Source: Mucilaginibacter daejeonensis (lineage in GTDB: Bacteria > Bacteroidota > Bacteroidia > Sphingobacteriales > Sphingobacteriaceae). Taken from it: a stretch of DNA of 64,000 nucleotides. Below, piece by piece: positions 8,447 to 18,073 of this stretch. The translations under genes and the position numbers were made by a program. The DNA lies in NCBI RefSeq assembly GCF_020783335.1, contig NZ_CP086068.1, positions 4,588,001 to 4,652,000 of the forward strand. Reading direction: 5' to 3'. A model generated the notes under the pieces. It worked only from the letters and a program-made list of their open reading frames with translations, was not told where the DNA came from and did not search any database. Every line of letters begins with the position of its first letter. The first letter of the stretch is position 1.

Positions 8447-9085
8447 CTACGTAGTTTTTCTTTTGGTTGCGGCCTCGCTCAGGTAATAGTGCCATAGCAG
8501 CATGGCCGCAATGCTACGGTATGGCCGCCATTGATCAGCGATCAGCAACAACTGCTCGCGGGTGACGGCTGGCGGTACGGGTAACAACCTTTTCATGGCG
8601 TTAATGATCGCCAGATCGCCTATGGGGAAAACATCGGTGCGGTGCAGCACCATCAACAAATAAATGTCTACCGTCCAATTGCCAATGCCTTTTAAAGCGG
8701 TCAAATGAGTGCGCACTTCGTGATCAGGCAAGGTGGTTAAATGATCCAGGTATATCGTGCCGCTCAATATGGCTTCGGCCAGATAGCGGCAGTAGGCAGC
8801 TTTTTGCCGGCTAAAGTAACAGGCCTTTAGCTCTTCATCGGTAAGAAGCAGCAGGCGCGAAGGGGTGATCTCCTGTATCCGTTCACGCAATTTGTTCAAG
8901 GCGGAGAGTGCGGACGCCAGTGATACCTGCTGCTCCAGGATGATATGTACTAACGTTTCAAAAGTATTGGCCCGATGCCAAAAGGGTGGATAACCATATC
9001 GTTCGAGCACCTGGGCAAAATAAATATCTTGAGCAGCTAAACTATCGCACAGGCTGTGCAACTCTTCTTCATGGAAGGTAAGCAT
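8447..9085 (-). CDS. AlkA-like DNA-3-methyladenine glycosylase (HhH-GPD)
   Basis: The 212-residue product belongs to the HhH-GPD base-excision glycosylases. The helix-hairpin-helix LTALKGIGNWTVDIY is near residue 125, followed by the catalytic aspartate in FPIGDLAI, which is the AlkA arrangement. There is no Fe-S cluster tail, so it is not a MutY or Nth protein, and no Ada domain is fused. Its ATG overlaps the stop of the DUF1835 gene by one base (TAATG), so the two are translationally coupled. Alkylated or deaminated bases are the likely substrates by family. Confidence 0.85.
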   Translation of the reverse strand: MLTFHEEELHSLCDSLAAQDIYFAQVLERYGYPPFWHRANTFETLVHIILEQQVSLASALSALNKLRERIQEITPSRLLLLTDEELKACYFSRQKAAYCRYLAEAILSGTIYLDHLTTLPDHEVRTHLTALKGIGNWTVDIYLLMVLHRTDVFPIGDLAIINAMKRLLPVPPAVTREQLLLIADQWRPYRSIAAMLLWHYYLSEAATKRKTT

Positions 9086-9873
9086 TATGCCTGTAGCTGA
9101 ATAAGGCCCCTGCTCGCCAACCGGTCAAGGTAAAGATCCAGCTCGGCATCACCCATACCGTAAACGGGCTGTTCGTTCCAAAAGGCTTCGTAAAGTTCAG
9201 CGCGTTGATCGATACCGCTTTTGTTAAGGCGGATCAGGATGCGCTCGACATTGTTTAACCCGTCGTCGCCAACGCGTGAACGCTGTACCTGTGCTTCCAG
9301 TGCTGGCTTAAGCTTGTGCAGGCTTCCCCAAAATGGATTCGTACTGATCCATTGCTGTAAGGCATCTGAATCGTTAGGGGTGTATTTTTGCCAGGCTTCG
9401 GTAGATAGGGTTAGATCATACTCTGTCAAATGCAGGCGAGCATCATACAGATCTTCCAGCTCATCGCCATTAAGCTGCGCCATGCCTTTGAAACCAGCGC
9501 TATCCTGCTCAGCGCCGGGCGACACCAGGTAAATGCCGGGAGCCGATAGGTCTACCTGATCTTTGAGCAGCTGTAATACGCCTAACAGATTCACCTGGCA
9601 ATGCAGGTCATTGTCGAACCAGAGCGTGATCTCATCATAAGGCTGACTAAGTTTCTCCAGTTCAATTAACACCATGTCTTGATAACTGCCCGGCGCATCT
9701 TCAAAAGTGCCGGTGATCCACTGTTGCCTGGTTTCCCAAAAGGAGGCATCGATGGTGGGTGCGAGCGGCCCTTCAGATAATACTTCCCGCCAAACCATCA
9801 CCTCACCATCGAGGCCGGTCTGATCAAAGGCGTTTAGCATAGCATCACCGTTAAGGATGTGTAACTGGGTCAT
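9085..9873 (-). CDS. DUF1835-family protein
   Basis: The 262-residue product starts with the DUF1835 signature LHILNGDAMLNAF and WREVLSEGPL and has the acidic WFDNDLHCQVNLL block in the middle. The fold and role of the family are not established to my knowledge. The ATG at 9873 was preferred to an upstream TTG at 9894. It is the promoter-proximal gene of a two-gene unit with the AlkA-like glycosylase, so an involvement in DNA damage responses is a guess from context. Confidence 0.75.
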   Translation of the reverse strand: MTQLHILNGDAMLNAFDQTGLDGEVMVWREVLSEGPLAPTIDASFWETRQQWITGTFEDAPGSYQDMVLIELEKLSQPYDEITLWFDNDLHCQVNLLGVLQLLKDQVDLSAPGIYLVSPGAEQDSAGFKGMAQLNGDELEDLYDARLHLTEYDLTLSTEAWQKYTPNDSDALQQWISTNPFWGSLHKLKPALEAQVQRSRVGDDGLNNVERILIRLNKSGIDQRAELYEAFWNEQPVYGMGDAELDLYLDRLASRGLIQLQA

Positions 9874-9988
9874 AAGCGTATCGGTATTAAGCAAATAAAG
9901 CTACTTAAACACATTGATGATCAGCAAATGTTTTGCAGGATATAGCACGCCCCGTGGTGTAAGGGCAAGATCTGCTATATTTAGCGCT

Positions 9989-11734
9989 ATGAAAAAACTG
10001 CTCTGGTTGGCATTGGCCTTATATTGTGGTAGCGCTTACGCGCAGGTCACCCCGTTCGAGCTCAGCACCGACAAGAATTACACCGCGACCTATGCAGAGG
10101 TGATGGCGTATTACGCTAAATTGGTTAAACAATACCCTAAGCAGGCGAGGACGTTCAACTACGGCAGCACTGATGCCGGTAAACCCCTTACGCTGCTGGT
10201 GCTCTCTAAGGACGGCACTTTTGACCCGGCCAAGATCAAGGCGCAGAACAAGCGCGTGATCCTGATCAACAACGGCATCCATCCTGGTGAGCCCGAGGGT
10301 ATAGATGCCAGCATGATGCTCAGCCGCGATCTGCTCAAAAAAGGCCTCATCCCTAACGATGTGGTGATCTGCTTCATCGCTCTTTACAATATCGATGGTA
10401 GCTTGAACCGGGGTATATCGCGCGTGAGCCAGAACGGGCCTCGTGCTTATGGTTTCAGAGGTAACTATCGCAACCTTGACCTTAACCGCGACTTCATCAA
10501 AGCCGATAGCCGCAATGCGTTGGCCTTTATGCAAATATTCAATACCTGGCAGCCCGATGTGTTTTTAGATAACCATGCCAGTAACGGGGCCGATTACCAG
10601 TACGTGATGACGCTGATCGAAACGCAAAAGAACAAACAGCACCCCATACTGGCCAAGTACACTGCCGAGCAGTTGAGCCCAGAGCTTTACCGGCGTATGG
10701 CCAAAAGCGGCTATGACATGATCCCGTATGTGGAGAGCATGAAAGGAACGCCCGATTCGGGCATTGTAGCGTTCCTGGAAACGCCAAGATTTTCGACCGG
10801 ATATACCGTACAGCACAATACCATTAGCTATGTGAGCGAGACGCATATGCTGAAGCCTTACGACAAGAAAGTGTATGCAACCTATGCCCTGATGCAACAC
10901 CTGATCGATGTGACGCACCGCGATGCGTCACAAATCGGCAAGTTAAAACGGGAGACCGATGAGGCCGTGAAACAACAAAAGACCTTTGCCCTGAACTGGG
11001 ACCTTGACGATCAGCACTACGATATGATCCCTTTTAAAGGCTATGAGGCCGCGCGCAAACCTAGCGACATTAGCGGTTTGCCCCGCCTGTACTACGATCG
11101 CAATAAGCCATATACCAAGAACATCAAATACTTTAACACTTACCGGGCTACGCTAACGGCTGATAAACCCGTGGCATATATCATTCCGCAAGCATGGGGT
11201 AAGGTGATCGATCTGTTCAAGCTGAACCATGTGGCCATGCGCCGTTTAACGCACAATACCACACTTACCGTGCAAACCTATTACATAACCGACCTCAAGA
11301 CCGGCACCCGCCCGTATGAGGGGCACTATGTGCACAGTGGCGTTAAACTGAACGTGATCAATGATAATAAAGTAAAATTTTACCAGGGCGACTACGTGGT
11401 GAGCACTGACCAGCCGATCAACCGCTACATCGTTGAAACGCTGGAGCCGCAGGGCGTAGATTCCTTTTTTGCATGGAACTTTTTTGACTCCATGTTGAGC
11501 CAAAAAGAGCATTACTCTGATTACGTGTTCGAGGACATTGCGTACCAGTACCTGAAACAACATCCTGAATTACAAAAGAAGCTCGACGACGAAAAGAGCC
11601 GGAACCCGCAGCTGGCCAACAGCGCTGCCGCACAGCTGGAGTTCGTGTACCGCAACTCGCCGTTCTTTGAGAACACTTATATGCGTTACCCGGTAGCCCG
11701 GTTAATGAACAACACTAAACTTGATCTGCAATAA
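9989..11734 (+). CDS. Secreted M14-family zinc carboxypeptidase
   Basis: The 581-residue product has a signal peptide (MKKLLWLALALYCGSAYAQ) and an M14 metallocarboxypeptidase domain. Zinc ligands are visible in INNGIHPGEPEG (His and Glu) and in the distal LDNHASNGADYQY (His); the substrate-binding NLDLNRDF stands between them. The rest of the protein is an extended beta-rich C-terminal half. It probably acts on peptides in the periplasm or outside the cell. The ATG at 9989 lies about 5 bases after a TATATTTA box. The rhomboid gene follows with a one-base overlap (TAATG). Confidence 0.85.
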   Translation: MKKLLWLALALYCGSAYAQVTPFELSTDKNYTATYAEVMAYYAKLVKQYPKQARTFNYGSTDAGKPLTLLVLSKDGTFDPAKIKAQNKRVILINNGIHPGEPEGIDASMMLSRDLLKKGLIPNDVVICFIALYNIDGSLNRGISRVSQNGPRAYGFRGNYRNLDLNRDFIKADSRNALAFMQIFNTWQPDVFLDNHASNGADYQYVMTLIETQKNKQHPILAKYTAEQLSPELYRRMAKSGYDMIPYVESMKGTPDSGIVAFLETPRFSTGYTVQHNTISYVSETHMLKPYDKKVYATYALMQHLIDVTHRDASQIGKLKRETDEAVKQQKTFALNWDLDDQHYDMIPFKGYEAARKPSDISGLPRLYYDRNKPYTKNIKYFNTYRATLTADKPVAYIIPQAWGKVIDLFKLNHVAMRRLTHNTTLTVQTYYITDLKTGTRPYEGHYVHSGVKLNVINDNKVKFYQGDYVVSTDQPINRYIVETLEPQGVDSFFAWNFFDSMLSQKEHYSDYVFEDIAYQYLKQHPELQKKLDDEKSRNPQLANSAAAQLEFVYRNSPFFENTYMRYPVARLMNNTKLDLQ

Positions 11735-12345
11735 TGGAACAATTCTTAAATGCCACACCGGTAGCTTCGGCGCTTTTTGCCATCAACATCATCCTATCGC
11801 TGCTGGCCTTTTATAACGAGGACCTGCATTACACCCTGATGCTGCATCCGTACAGTATTGCCCGTGGCCGCAAGGTGTACACGGTGATCACCAGTGGCTT
11901 TATCCATGCCGACTGGATGCACCTTTTCTTCAACATGTGGTCGTTCTTTGCCTTTGCCTTCACACTGGAGCAGATCATTGGGCACTGGCAATTCGCCCTG
12001 TTGTATTTTGCCAGTCTGATCCTAAGCGACCTGCCCTCGATCAGCAAACATAAGGACGACCTTAACTACCATAGCTTGGGCGCTTCAGGCGCGATAAGTG
12101 CTGTGGTGTTCAGCTTTATCCTGTTCAACCCGAGGGTACCCATGCGTATATTTCCGCTGCCTATACCCATCCCGGCCGTATTGTTCGGGGTGTTGTACCT
12201 GGTGTATTGCGCCTATGCTTCTAAACGTTCATACGGTGGCATCAACCATGATGCTCACTTCTTTGGTGCGCTCAGCGGCATCATGATCACCATACTGTTG
12301 TATCATGAAGCGATCAACATCTTCATCAGGCAATTAGGCTTTTAA
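11734..12345 (+). CDS. Rhomboid-family intramembrane serine protease
   Basis: The 203-residue product has six predicted membrane helices and the rhomboid motifs: HLFFNMWSF (oxyanion region), catalytic serine in LGASGAISAVV, and catalytic histidine in NHDAHFFGALSG. This is the minimal bacterial rhomboid layout. It cleaves transmembrane segments of partner proteins. Its start overlaps the stop of the M14 peptidase by one base, so the two are made together, although no functional link is known. Confidence 0.92.
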   Translation: MEQFLNATPVASALFAINIILSLLAFYNEDLHYTLMLHPYSIARGRKVYTVITSGFIHADWMHLFFNMWSFFAFAFTLEQIIGHWQFALLYFASLILSDLPSISKHKDDLNYHSLGASGAISAVVFSFILFNPRVPMRIFPLPIPIPAVLFGVLYLVYCAYASKRSYGGINHDAHFFGALSGIMITILLYHEAINIFIRQLGF

Positions 12346-12361
12346 GTAGACATCATTAAAG

Positions 12362-12402
12362 AAGGCGAACCCATCAGATAAAAGGTTCGCCTTGTTTATT
12401 TT
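12362..12402. terminator. Bidirectional terminator between rhomboid and SUFU-like gene
   Basis: AAGGCGAACC (12362-12371) pairs perfectly with GGTTCGCCTT (12384-12393), with a 12-base loop, followed by GTTTATTTT on the plus strand. It separates two convergent genes. Confidence 0.8.
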
Positions 12403-13049
12403 CTGCCGAGGTCGGTGATGAGCAGTGGGTCATTAGCTCTCAGTTGAGTGATGACCTCTTCCACGGTCTTGTCACCATTATTAACGGTCAGGCTTTTAAA
12501 TTCATCTGTAGTAAGACCTACTATTTGTAAAAATTGGACTTGTCCATGCGGGGTGTCTATCGTACCTAATTCAGGGTCGGTCACAAAGGCTAATGCCGTA
12601 ATATCAGTATCATATCCGATCCTGATCGGCCCCCTGGCATCAAGGGCGTGGTACTCCTCGAACCACCTTTTGCTGCTGAACACGTACCTCGCCAGGTTTT
12701 GCATCATATTCATGGCCCATGCTTGATCAGAAGGGCTTTCACCATTGGCTTTTTTAACACGGAAGGTCAGCTCAAATCCCCATTTACTGAATTCTCCGCC
12801 GGCGCTCTCCTCGTTGTAATACAGTTCAGAAAGACCATAGCTTACGATATGAAAGTGATCGGTATGTTTTGAACTCTCGTAGATACTCAAACCATCCAAA
12901 GGGTCATTACCACCGATCATGTATTTGACCACAGTGCCGTAATGTTGCGGCTCCTGTCCGGGATAGAGCTTCTCAAGCTGTTGGTCGATGGACATCCAAC
13001 CCACAGCATCCTCGTCTGTGAAAGTCTGTTTATATTCTGCTTTTGTCAT
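12396..13049 (-). CDS. Suppressor-of-fused (SUFU) domain protein
   Basis: The 217-residue product matches bacterial SUFU-like proteins: HYGTVVKYMIGGNDPLDGLS near the N-terminus, FHIVSYGLSELYYNEES and GFELTFRVKK in the middle, and a C-terminal VQFLQIVGLTTDEF. These proteins are common in Bacteroidota and in polymorphic toxin loci, where they can act as immunity proteins, but no toxin gene is next to this one. It has no signal peptide and is cytoplasmic. Confidence 0.8.
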   Translation of the reverse strand: MTKAEYKQTFTDEDAVGWMSIDQQLEKLYPGQEPQHYGTVVKYMIGGNDPLDGLSIYESSKHTDHFHIVSYGLSELYYNEESAGGEFSKWGFELTFRVKKANGESPSDQAWAMNMMQNLARYVFSSKRWFEEYHALDARGPIRIGYDTDITALAFVTDPELGTIDTPHGQVQFLQIVGLTTDEFKSLTVNNGDKTVEEVITQLRANDPLLITDLGRK

Positions 13050-13121
13050 AGATGATATGTACTACATAAATGTTAAGGGACCTAACATCCAATGAATAGA
13101 CAAGAGAAAAGTTTGGGCATG

Positions 13122-13150
13122 AAAAAAGCCTTCAGATATGAAGGCTTTTA
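13122..13150 (-). terminator. Terminator of the tRNA-Ala gene
   Basis: An 11-base-pair stem, AAAAGCCTTCA (13124-13134) with TGAAGGCTTTT (13139-13149) and a GATA loop, lies just after the tRNA on the minus strand and is followed there by a T run. Confidence 0.8.
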
Positions 13151-13155
13151 AGTTG

Positions 13156-13229
<74 letters not shown>

Positions 13230-13315
13230 GTTGCGGGCTGCAAATATATAGATCGGTTCTTGTTATCAAAAATTTAATTCAATTTATTTGCAGCCCTCGT
13301 TATCAGGTCATTTCA

Positions 13316-15490
13316 TCAGGCTTTGCTGATCAGCTTGTCAGGTGTGATCGGCAACTCGCGTATGCGTTTACCTGTGGCGTTGTAAATAGCGTTGGCCACT
13401 GCGGCGCTCATACCGATCAGCGCGATCTCGCCCATGCCTTTGGCTCCCATGGGGTTCACTTTGAAGTCGGGCTTGTTCACAAATAAGGTATCGATCTGCG
13501 GTATGTCGGCGTGTACAGGCACGTGGTAATTGGCCAGGTCGGCATTCACGTAGCGGCCATAACGATGGTCCATAATACCTTCTTCCATCAGGGCCATACC
13601 TATGCCTCCTATTGCACCACCAATGATCTGGCTTCGGGCCGTTTTAGGGCTCACGATGTGACCGGAGTCAGCTACCGATACCACGTTGCTTACCTTTAGG
13701 ATGCCGGTGGTAGGATGCACCTTTACCTGCACAAAATGCACAGAATAGGAATAGCTTGAAAAGTTACGTAACTCGGAGCTGCCCGAACCTGTGATGGTCA
13801 CATCTAATGATGGCAGGTTCTTGTCTTTAAGGACCTTAACGTAATCAGGGTTATCGGTGCCGCCGTTACCTATCAGCTGCTGGAACTTTTGCTTTAATGC
13901 GGTACAGGCATCATGTACAGCACCCCCAACCGTAGAAGTGATCATAGATCCACCCTGCGTTGGCGATGGAGGTAATGACGAATCACCCAGCTCGAACCTG
14001 ATCTTTTTGACCGGCACATTGGTGAATATCTCCGACGCGATCTGCGTCATGGCAGTACCGGTACCCACGCCAATATCGGTCACAGACGTTTGCAAGAGCA
14101 GAACGCCATCGGCTTGCATGGTGGCCTTCACCGTAGCGCGGCCACGGCCTGCACCAAAAACACCCGTTCCCAGGCCATAGCCTACCAACCAACCATCTTT
14201 CATATTGGTACCCGGCTTGGCTTTTCTGTCCTTCCAACCTATTTTATCGGCACCCATCTGGTAGGCCTCTTTCAGGTTCTTGCTGCTGAATGGTTTGCCG
14301 TTCTCCGGGTCGGTATCAGCATGGTTGATCACCCTAAGCTCGATAGGATCGATGCCCAGTTGATCAGCCAGTTCGTCAATGGCCGATTCCAGGGCGAATG
14401 CGCCGGTAGCTTCACCAGGGCCGCGCATCCAGGTAGGTGTGTTCACATCCAATGGGGCTATGCGGTACACGGTGCTCACGCCCGGGCAGGCGTACATGAA
14501 ACGGGTCATGTTCACGGTACCTTCAGTGAACTCTTCAAAGCTGGACGTTTGTCCTGTGGCCTCGTGTATGATGCCGGTAAGCTTACCATCGGCCGTGGCA
14601 CCCATGCTGATCTTTTGCCAGGTGTAAGGCCGGTAACCTACCGTATTGAATTGCATTTGACGTGTGATCACCGTTTTAACCGGTCGCTTCACCAATTTGG
14701 CGGCAGCAACGGTGGCGATCTCATGCGGCCAGGTACGCAAGGCATTACCAAAGGCACCACCCACAAATTTGGCGGTCACCTGCACATTATCAGGCGGCAG
14801 TTTAAAAGCTTGCGCAATGGCGTTCTGGGTCGACTTTACACCCTGTGTTTTACCGTATACAACGATCTTGTCGTCGGCGGGCCAATGCGCTATCAGCGCA
14901 CTCAGCTCCATCGGGTTGTGCACATCTATCGGCACCACGTATTCATGTTCCAGCTTTACCGCGGCGGTCTTCCAGTCTTCAGGGTTGCCGCGTTTATAGT
15001 CGGCACCGCGGTTACCTTTAGGTGCTGCGGCCTTGGCCATGTTCTTGGTCAGGTCGGTCTGGTGTTCTTCTTTATTGTATGTGGCTTTCACCAGTGAGGC
15101 CGCATGCGTGGCCCGTTCGAACGAATCGGCCACTACCATGGCTACCGGTTGACCACTATATTTAACGGTATTATCTACAAAGAACTTAAGCGGACCGCCG
15201 CCGGTGGGCGGTTTACTCGGGTCGCCGCCGGTATCGTAACCGGGTACTTTGGGGGCGTTAAGGTAAGTGATAACTGCCAGTACACCGGGGGCACGTTCGG
15301 CAGCTTTGGTGTCAATGCTTTTGATCGTTCCTTTGGTGATGGTGCTTAGCGCAAATACGGCATAGCTCATGTTCGGCATATCGTACTCGGCCGAGTACTT
15401 TGCTGCACCGGTCACCTTCAGTCGTCCATCCACCCGGTCAATGCCATCGGTGAAAGGAGGAGGTGCTATGTTGAGTTGATCGTTATTCAT
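13316..15490 (-). CDS. paoC: Molybdopterin-binding subunit of a PaoABC-type aldehyde oxidoreductase
   Basis: The 724-residue product is a xanthine dehydrogenase-family large subunit holding the molybdenum cofactor. It shows FTDGIDRVDGRLKVTG at the N-terminus, the Moco-binding FVGGAFGNALRTWPHE and RGPGEATGAFALE, PTQGGSMITSTVGGA, and the C-terminal GAKGMGEIALIG with the catalytic glutamate. The ATG at 15490 was preferred to a TTG at 15505. It is the last gene of a three-gene unit with the FAD and 2Fe-2S subunits. Length fits PaoC (about 730). Aromatic or other aldehydes are likely substrates by family. Confidence 0.88.
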   Translation of the reverse strand: MNNDQLNIAPPPFTDGIDRVDGRLKVTGAAKYSAEYDMPNMSYAVFALSTITKGTIKSIDTKAAERAPGVLAVITYLNAPKVPGYDTGGDPSKPPTGGGPLKFFVDNTVKYSGQPVAMVVADSFERATHAASLVKATYNKEEHQTDLTKNMAKAAAPKGNRGADYKRGNPEDWKTAAVKLEHEYVVPIDVHNPMELSALIAHWPADDKIVVYGKTQGVKSTQNAIAQAFKLPPDNVQVTAKFVGGAFGNALRTWPHEIATVAAAKLVKRPVKTVITRQMQFNTVGYRPYTWQKISMGATADGKLTGIIHEATGQTSSFEEFTEGTVNMTRFMYACPGVSTVYRIAPLDVNTPTWMRGPGEATGAFALESAIDELADQLGIDPIELRVINHADTDPENGKPFSSKNLKEAYQMGADKIGWKDRKAKPGTNMKDGWLVGYGLGTGVFGAGRGRATVKATMQADGVLLLQTSVTDIGVGTGTAMTQIASEIFTNVPVKKIRFELGDSSLPPSPTQGGSMITSTVGGAVHDACTALKQKFQQLIGNGGTDNPDYVKVLKDKNLPSLDVTITGSGSSELRNFSSYSYSVHFVQVKVHPTTGILKVSNVVSVADSGHIVSPKTARSQIIGGAIGGIGMALMEEGIMDHRYGRYVNADLANYHVPVHADIPQIDTLFVNKPDFKVNPMGAKGMGEIALIGMSAAVANAIYNATGKRIRELPITPDKLISKA

Positions 15491-15509
15491 GATGATGATA
15501 GGCAATGGA

Positions 15510-16490
15510 TCAGATAAGCCCTGCGGCGTGGCTCAGCGCTTCAACGATAGCGGCCGGTGCCATTTGCAGTTTAAAATCGTTATACTCGTATGCTTTGGCA
15601 CCCTGCATGGCCACGGCTGCGGCCTTTTCAAAGTTGGCCACGGTAGCAGGCTTGCCTTTCAGCATTTGCTCGGCAGCGGTATGCCGCCAGGGTTTGTGAG
15701 CCACTCCGCCCATGGCTAAGCGTACATCCTTGATCACGTTGCCGTCCATCTCCAATGCAGCCGCTACCGAAATCAATGCGAACGCATACGAAGCGCGATC
15801 GCGTAATTTTAAATAGTAGCTGTTCTTGGCAAACCGGTTATCAGGCAAATGTACCTCAGTGATCAGTTCATCCTTGGCCAACGTGTTATCCAATTCAGGA
15901 TGATCGCCTGGCAGGCGGTGAAATTGTGTGAAAGGTATCTCGCGTTTGCCTTTACGGCCCTGCACCACCACAACAGCATCTAACGCAGCTAATGCCACGC
16001 ACATGTCACTTGGGTGTACGGCTATACATTTATCGCTGGCCCCAAATATGGCATGCATACGGTTGATGCCACCAATAGCACCACAGCCACTGCCGGGGTT
16101 GCGTTTGTTGCAAGGCATGGCCGTATCATAAAAATATGAACAACGGGTGCGTTGCATCATATTGCCGCCAACGGTAGCCATGTTACGGATCTGGGCCGAT
16201 GCACCGGCATTCAGCGCCATCGATAATAGCGGGAAATGTTTTTTGACCTGGTCATTCTCGGCCACCTGACTGTTGAGCGCCATAGAGCCGATGGTCAATC
16301 CACCTTTATAAGTATTGATGCCTTTGAGAGGAAGTTTCTGAATATCGACCAGTTTATCGGGTGCCATCACACCATTCTTCATCAGGTCCACCAGGTTACT
16401 GCCACCTGCGATCACTTTAGCGCCGGACTTACTGACGGCATCGATCACGCTTTGCTGGCTGGAAGGGCGAATGTATTGGAACTGCTTCAT
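15510..16490 (-). CDS. paoB: FAD-binding subunit of aldehyde oxidoreductase, with extra 4Fe-4S motif
   Basis: The 326-residue product has the FAD-binding motif KVIAGGSNLVDLMK and RNMATVGGNMMQRTRC. The insert RTRCSYFYDTAMPCNKRNPG with a further Cys soon after and another in SDKC matches the 4Fe-4S insert of E. coli PaoB and is absent from ordinary xanthine dehydrogenase FAD subunits. The ATG at 16490 overlaps the 2Fe-2S subunit stop (ATGA). It passes electrons between the 2Fe-2S and molybdenum subunits. Confidence 0.88.
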   Translation of the reverse strand: MKQFQYIRPSSQQSVIDAVSKSGAKVIAGGSNLVDLMKNGVMAPDKLVDIQKLPLKGINTYKGGLTIGSMALNSQVAENDQVKKHFPLLSMALNAGASAQIRNMATVGGNMMQRTRCSYFYDTAMPCNKRNPGSGCGAIGGINRMHAIFGASDKCIAVHPSDMCVALAALDAVVVVQGRKGKREIPFTQFHRLPGDHPELDNTLAKDELITEVHLPDNRFAKNSYYLKLRDRASYAFALISVAAALEMDGNVIKDVRLAMGGVAHKPWRHTAAEQMLKGKPATVANFEKAAAVAMQGAKAYEYNDFKLQMAPAAIVEALSHAAGLI

Positions 16491-17131
16491 ACCTGCTGCC
16501 CTCCGTTCTTGACCTCCATAATGGCGTTCACGATATTCGGATAAGCACCGCAACGGCAAATATTACCGCTCATAAACTCGCGTATCTCGCCCTCGCTGTT
16601 CGCATGGCCCTCGCGTATGCAAGCCACAGCCGACATGATCTGCCCAGGCGTACAATAGCCGCATTGAAAACCATCGTGCTTGATAAAGGCTTCCTGCATA
16701 GGGTGCAGTTCTTCGCCTTTGGCCAACCCTTCAATAGTGGTCACCTTTTTACCATCGGTGGTCATGGCCAGGGTAAGGCACGAGTTGACACGATGCCCGT
16801 CAACATGTACGGTACAGGCACCGCATTGCCCAAGGTCGCAGCCCTTTTTGGTACCTGTTAAATGCAGTTGCTCACGCAACAGGTCAAGCAGGGTAACACG
16901 TGGTTCGATGGATAATTTATGAAGCTTATCATTAACGGTAAGGCTCAACGGCATCTTTTCAAACACGGCGGCCACTTTTTCGTCAAGATGATTCTCGGCC
17001 GCTTTGATGGCCACGCCGGGTGTTAAGGCCACAGCGGTAAGCAGGGAGGAGGTCTTCAGGAAATCACGTCGGGATCTTTCCTTGGGCTGATCGCTTTCTC
17101 CCGATCCCGCCCCTTTAGCAAGGTCTTCCAT
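16487..17131 (-). CDS. paoA: 2Fe-2S subunit of aldehyde oxidoreductase with Tat signal
   Basis: The 214-residue product starts with a Tat signal (ERSRRDFLKTSSLLTAVAL), so the assembled complex is exported folded to the periplasm. Two 2Fe-2S centres are visible: CDLGQCGACTVHVDG with a fourth Cys in VNSC, and CGYCTPGQ with NICRCGAY. Length and motif order match PaoA/YagT. It is the first gene of the operon paoA-paoB-paoC. No paoD-like maturation chaperone (XdhC family) is next to it, so that factor must be encoded elsewhere. Confidence 0.9.
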   Translation of the reverse strand: MEDLAKGAGSGESDQPKERSRRDFLKTSSLLTAVALTPGVAIKAAENHLDEKVAAVFEKMPLSLTVNDKLHKLSIEPRVTLLDLLREQLHLTGTKKGCDLGQCGACTVHVDGHRVNSCLTLAMTTDGKKVTTIEGLAKGEELHPMQEAFIKHDGFQCGYCTPGQIMSAVACIREGHANSEGEIREFMSGNICRCGAYPNIVNAIMEVKNGGQQV

Positions 17132-17233
17132 AAGTTAGATCTGTTATATAGCAAGCTACCTAAACTATCGAAAATAGTGTGAGGTAATTAGCTATTTATA
17201 CTGATCCCAAATAGGGGAGGCTATATGTGAAAA

Positions 17234-17977
17234 CTACAGCAGGCTTGAATTCTGCAACGCACCACTATCTCTCAATTTGGCGAGATAAGGCATTTTGAGC
17301 GCATTGCGTAAGGCCTCAGCATGACGTGGATGGTGCATATCGCTCGAAATGAAATCCACCAGTCCGGCATCGATGAATGCCTCTGCACTTTCTTTAACCC
17401 CCTTACCATAATAGCCGGTCAGGCTGATGGTATTGATCTGCATACGGCAACCCCAGCTACGTAACTGCTCAGCCTCTTGTACGGTGAAGTATGGATAACG
17501 CTCGGGGTGAGCCATGATCGGTATAAGCTCTTTCTCGGTAAGTTTATTTACTGTGGGCAACACGTTGTGTGGCTTACTCGCGAACGACATCTCGAACAAT
17601 ACATATTTATTGTTGATCAGCATAAGGGCATCAGTATCGATCAGGTTCATAAAGAACTCATCAAAGTAATGCTCGGCAGCAGCTTCGATCTCTACATCTA
17701 TGCCCTCACTGGTCAAATGCTGGCGCAAGGTAGCCAACGCTGCATTGATGGTTTGCGCATTATTCCGATAATAGTCGGCCATGACGTGCGGGGTGGCAAT
17801 GATCTTTTTGATCCCCATATCCATCATCTCACGGATCAGCACGGCCGAATCTTCAACGGTTTGCGCGCCATCATCGATACCGGGGAGCACGTGAGAGTGC
17901 AGGTCTACCGATACAAAACCATAATCTGCCAAAGGCGTGGTCGCTGAAGTGGATTTCTTTTTGAACAGTCCGAACAT
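17234..17977 (-). CDS. PHP-family tyrosine phosphatase (CpsB/YwqE-like)
   Basis: The 247-residue product is a metal-dependent PHP phosphatase of the CpsB/Wzb-replacing type that dephosphorylates tyrosine kinases controlling polysaccharide export. Motifs are DLHSHVLPGIDDG, ATPHVM, AEHYFDEFF, MAHPERYPYF and ISSDMHHPRH, giving the metal-binding His/Asp/Glu set. It stands alone here, with no Wzc kinase or glycosyltransferase adjacent. A CAAAGTTA box (minus-strand -7 element) lies at 18019-18026, giving a short leader. Confidence 0.85.
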   Translation of the reverse strand: MFGLFKKKSTSATTPLADYGFVSVDLHSHVLPGIDDGAQTVEDSAVLIREMMDMGIKKIIATPHVMADYYRNNAQTINAALATLRQHLTSEGIDVEIEAAAEHYFDEFFMNLIDTDALMLINNKYVLFEMSFASKPHNVLPTVNKLTEKELIPIMAHPERYPYFTVQEAEQLRSWGCRMQINTISLTGYYGKGVKESAEAFIDAGLVDFISSDMHHPRHAEALRNALKMPYLAKLRDSGALQNSSLL

Positions 17978-18073
17978 AGGTAAGTGTGGAATAGAACGGG
18001 ATATAATTACCGGTCAGGCAAAGTTACGAATGATCGGCAAAATTGTTTATAAAAGCTGCTGGACCAATAGCCA

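Noticed and set aside
14090..15097. 335-codon open frame on the plus strand opposite the molybdenum subunit gene
   Set aside because: It is a shadow frame of paoC, which has full family motifs. The antisense product has no recognisable domain and is His-rich from antisense codon bias.
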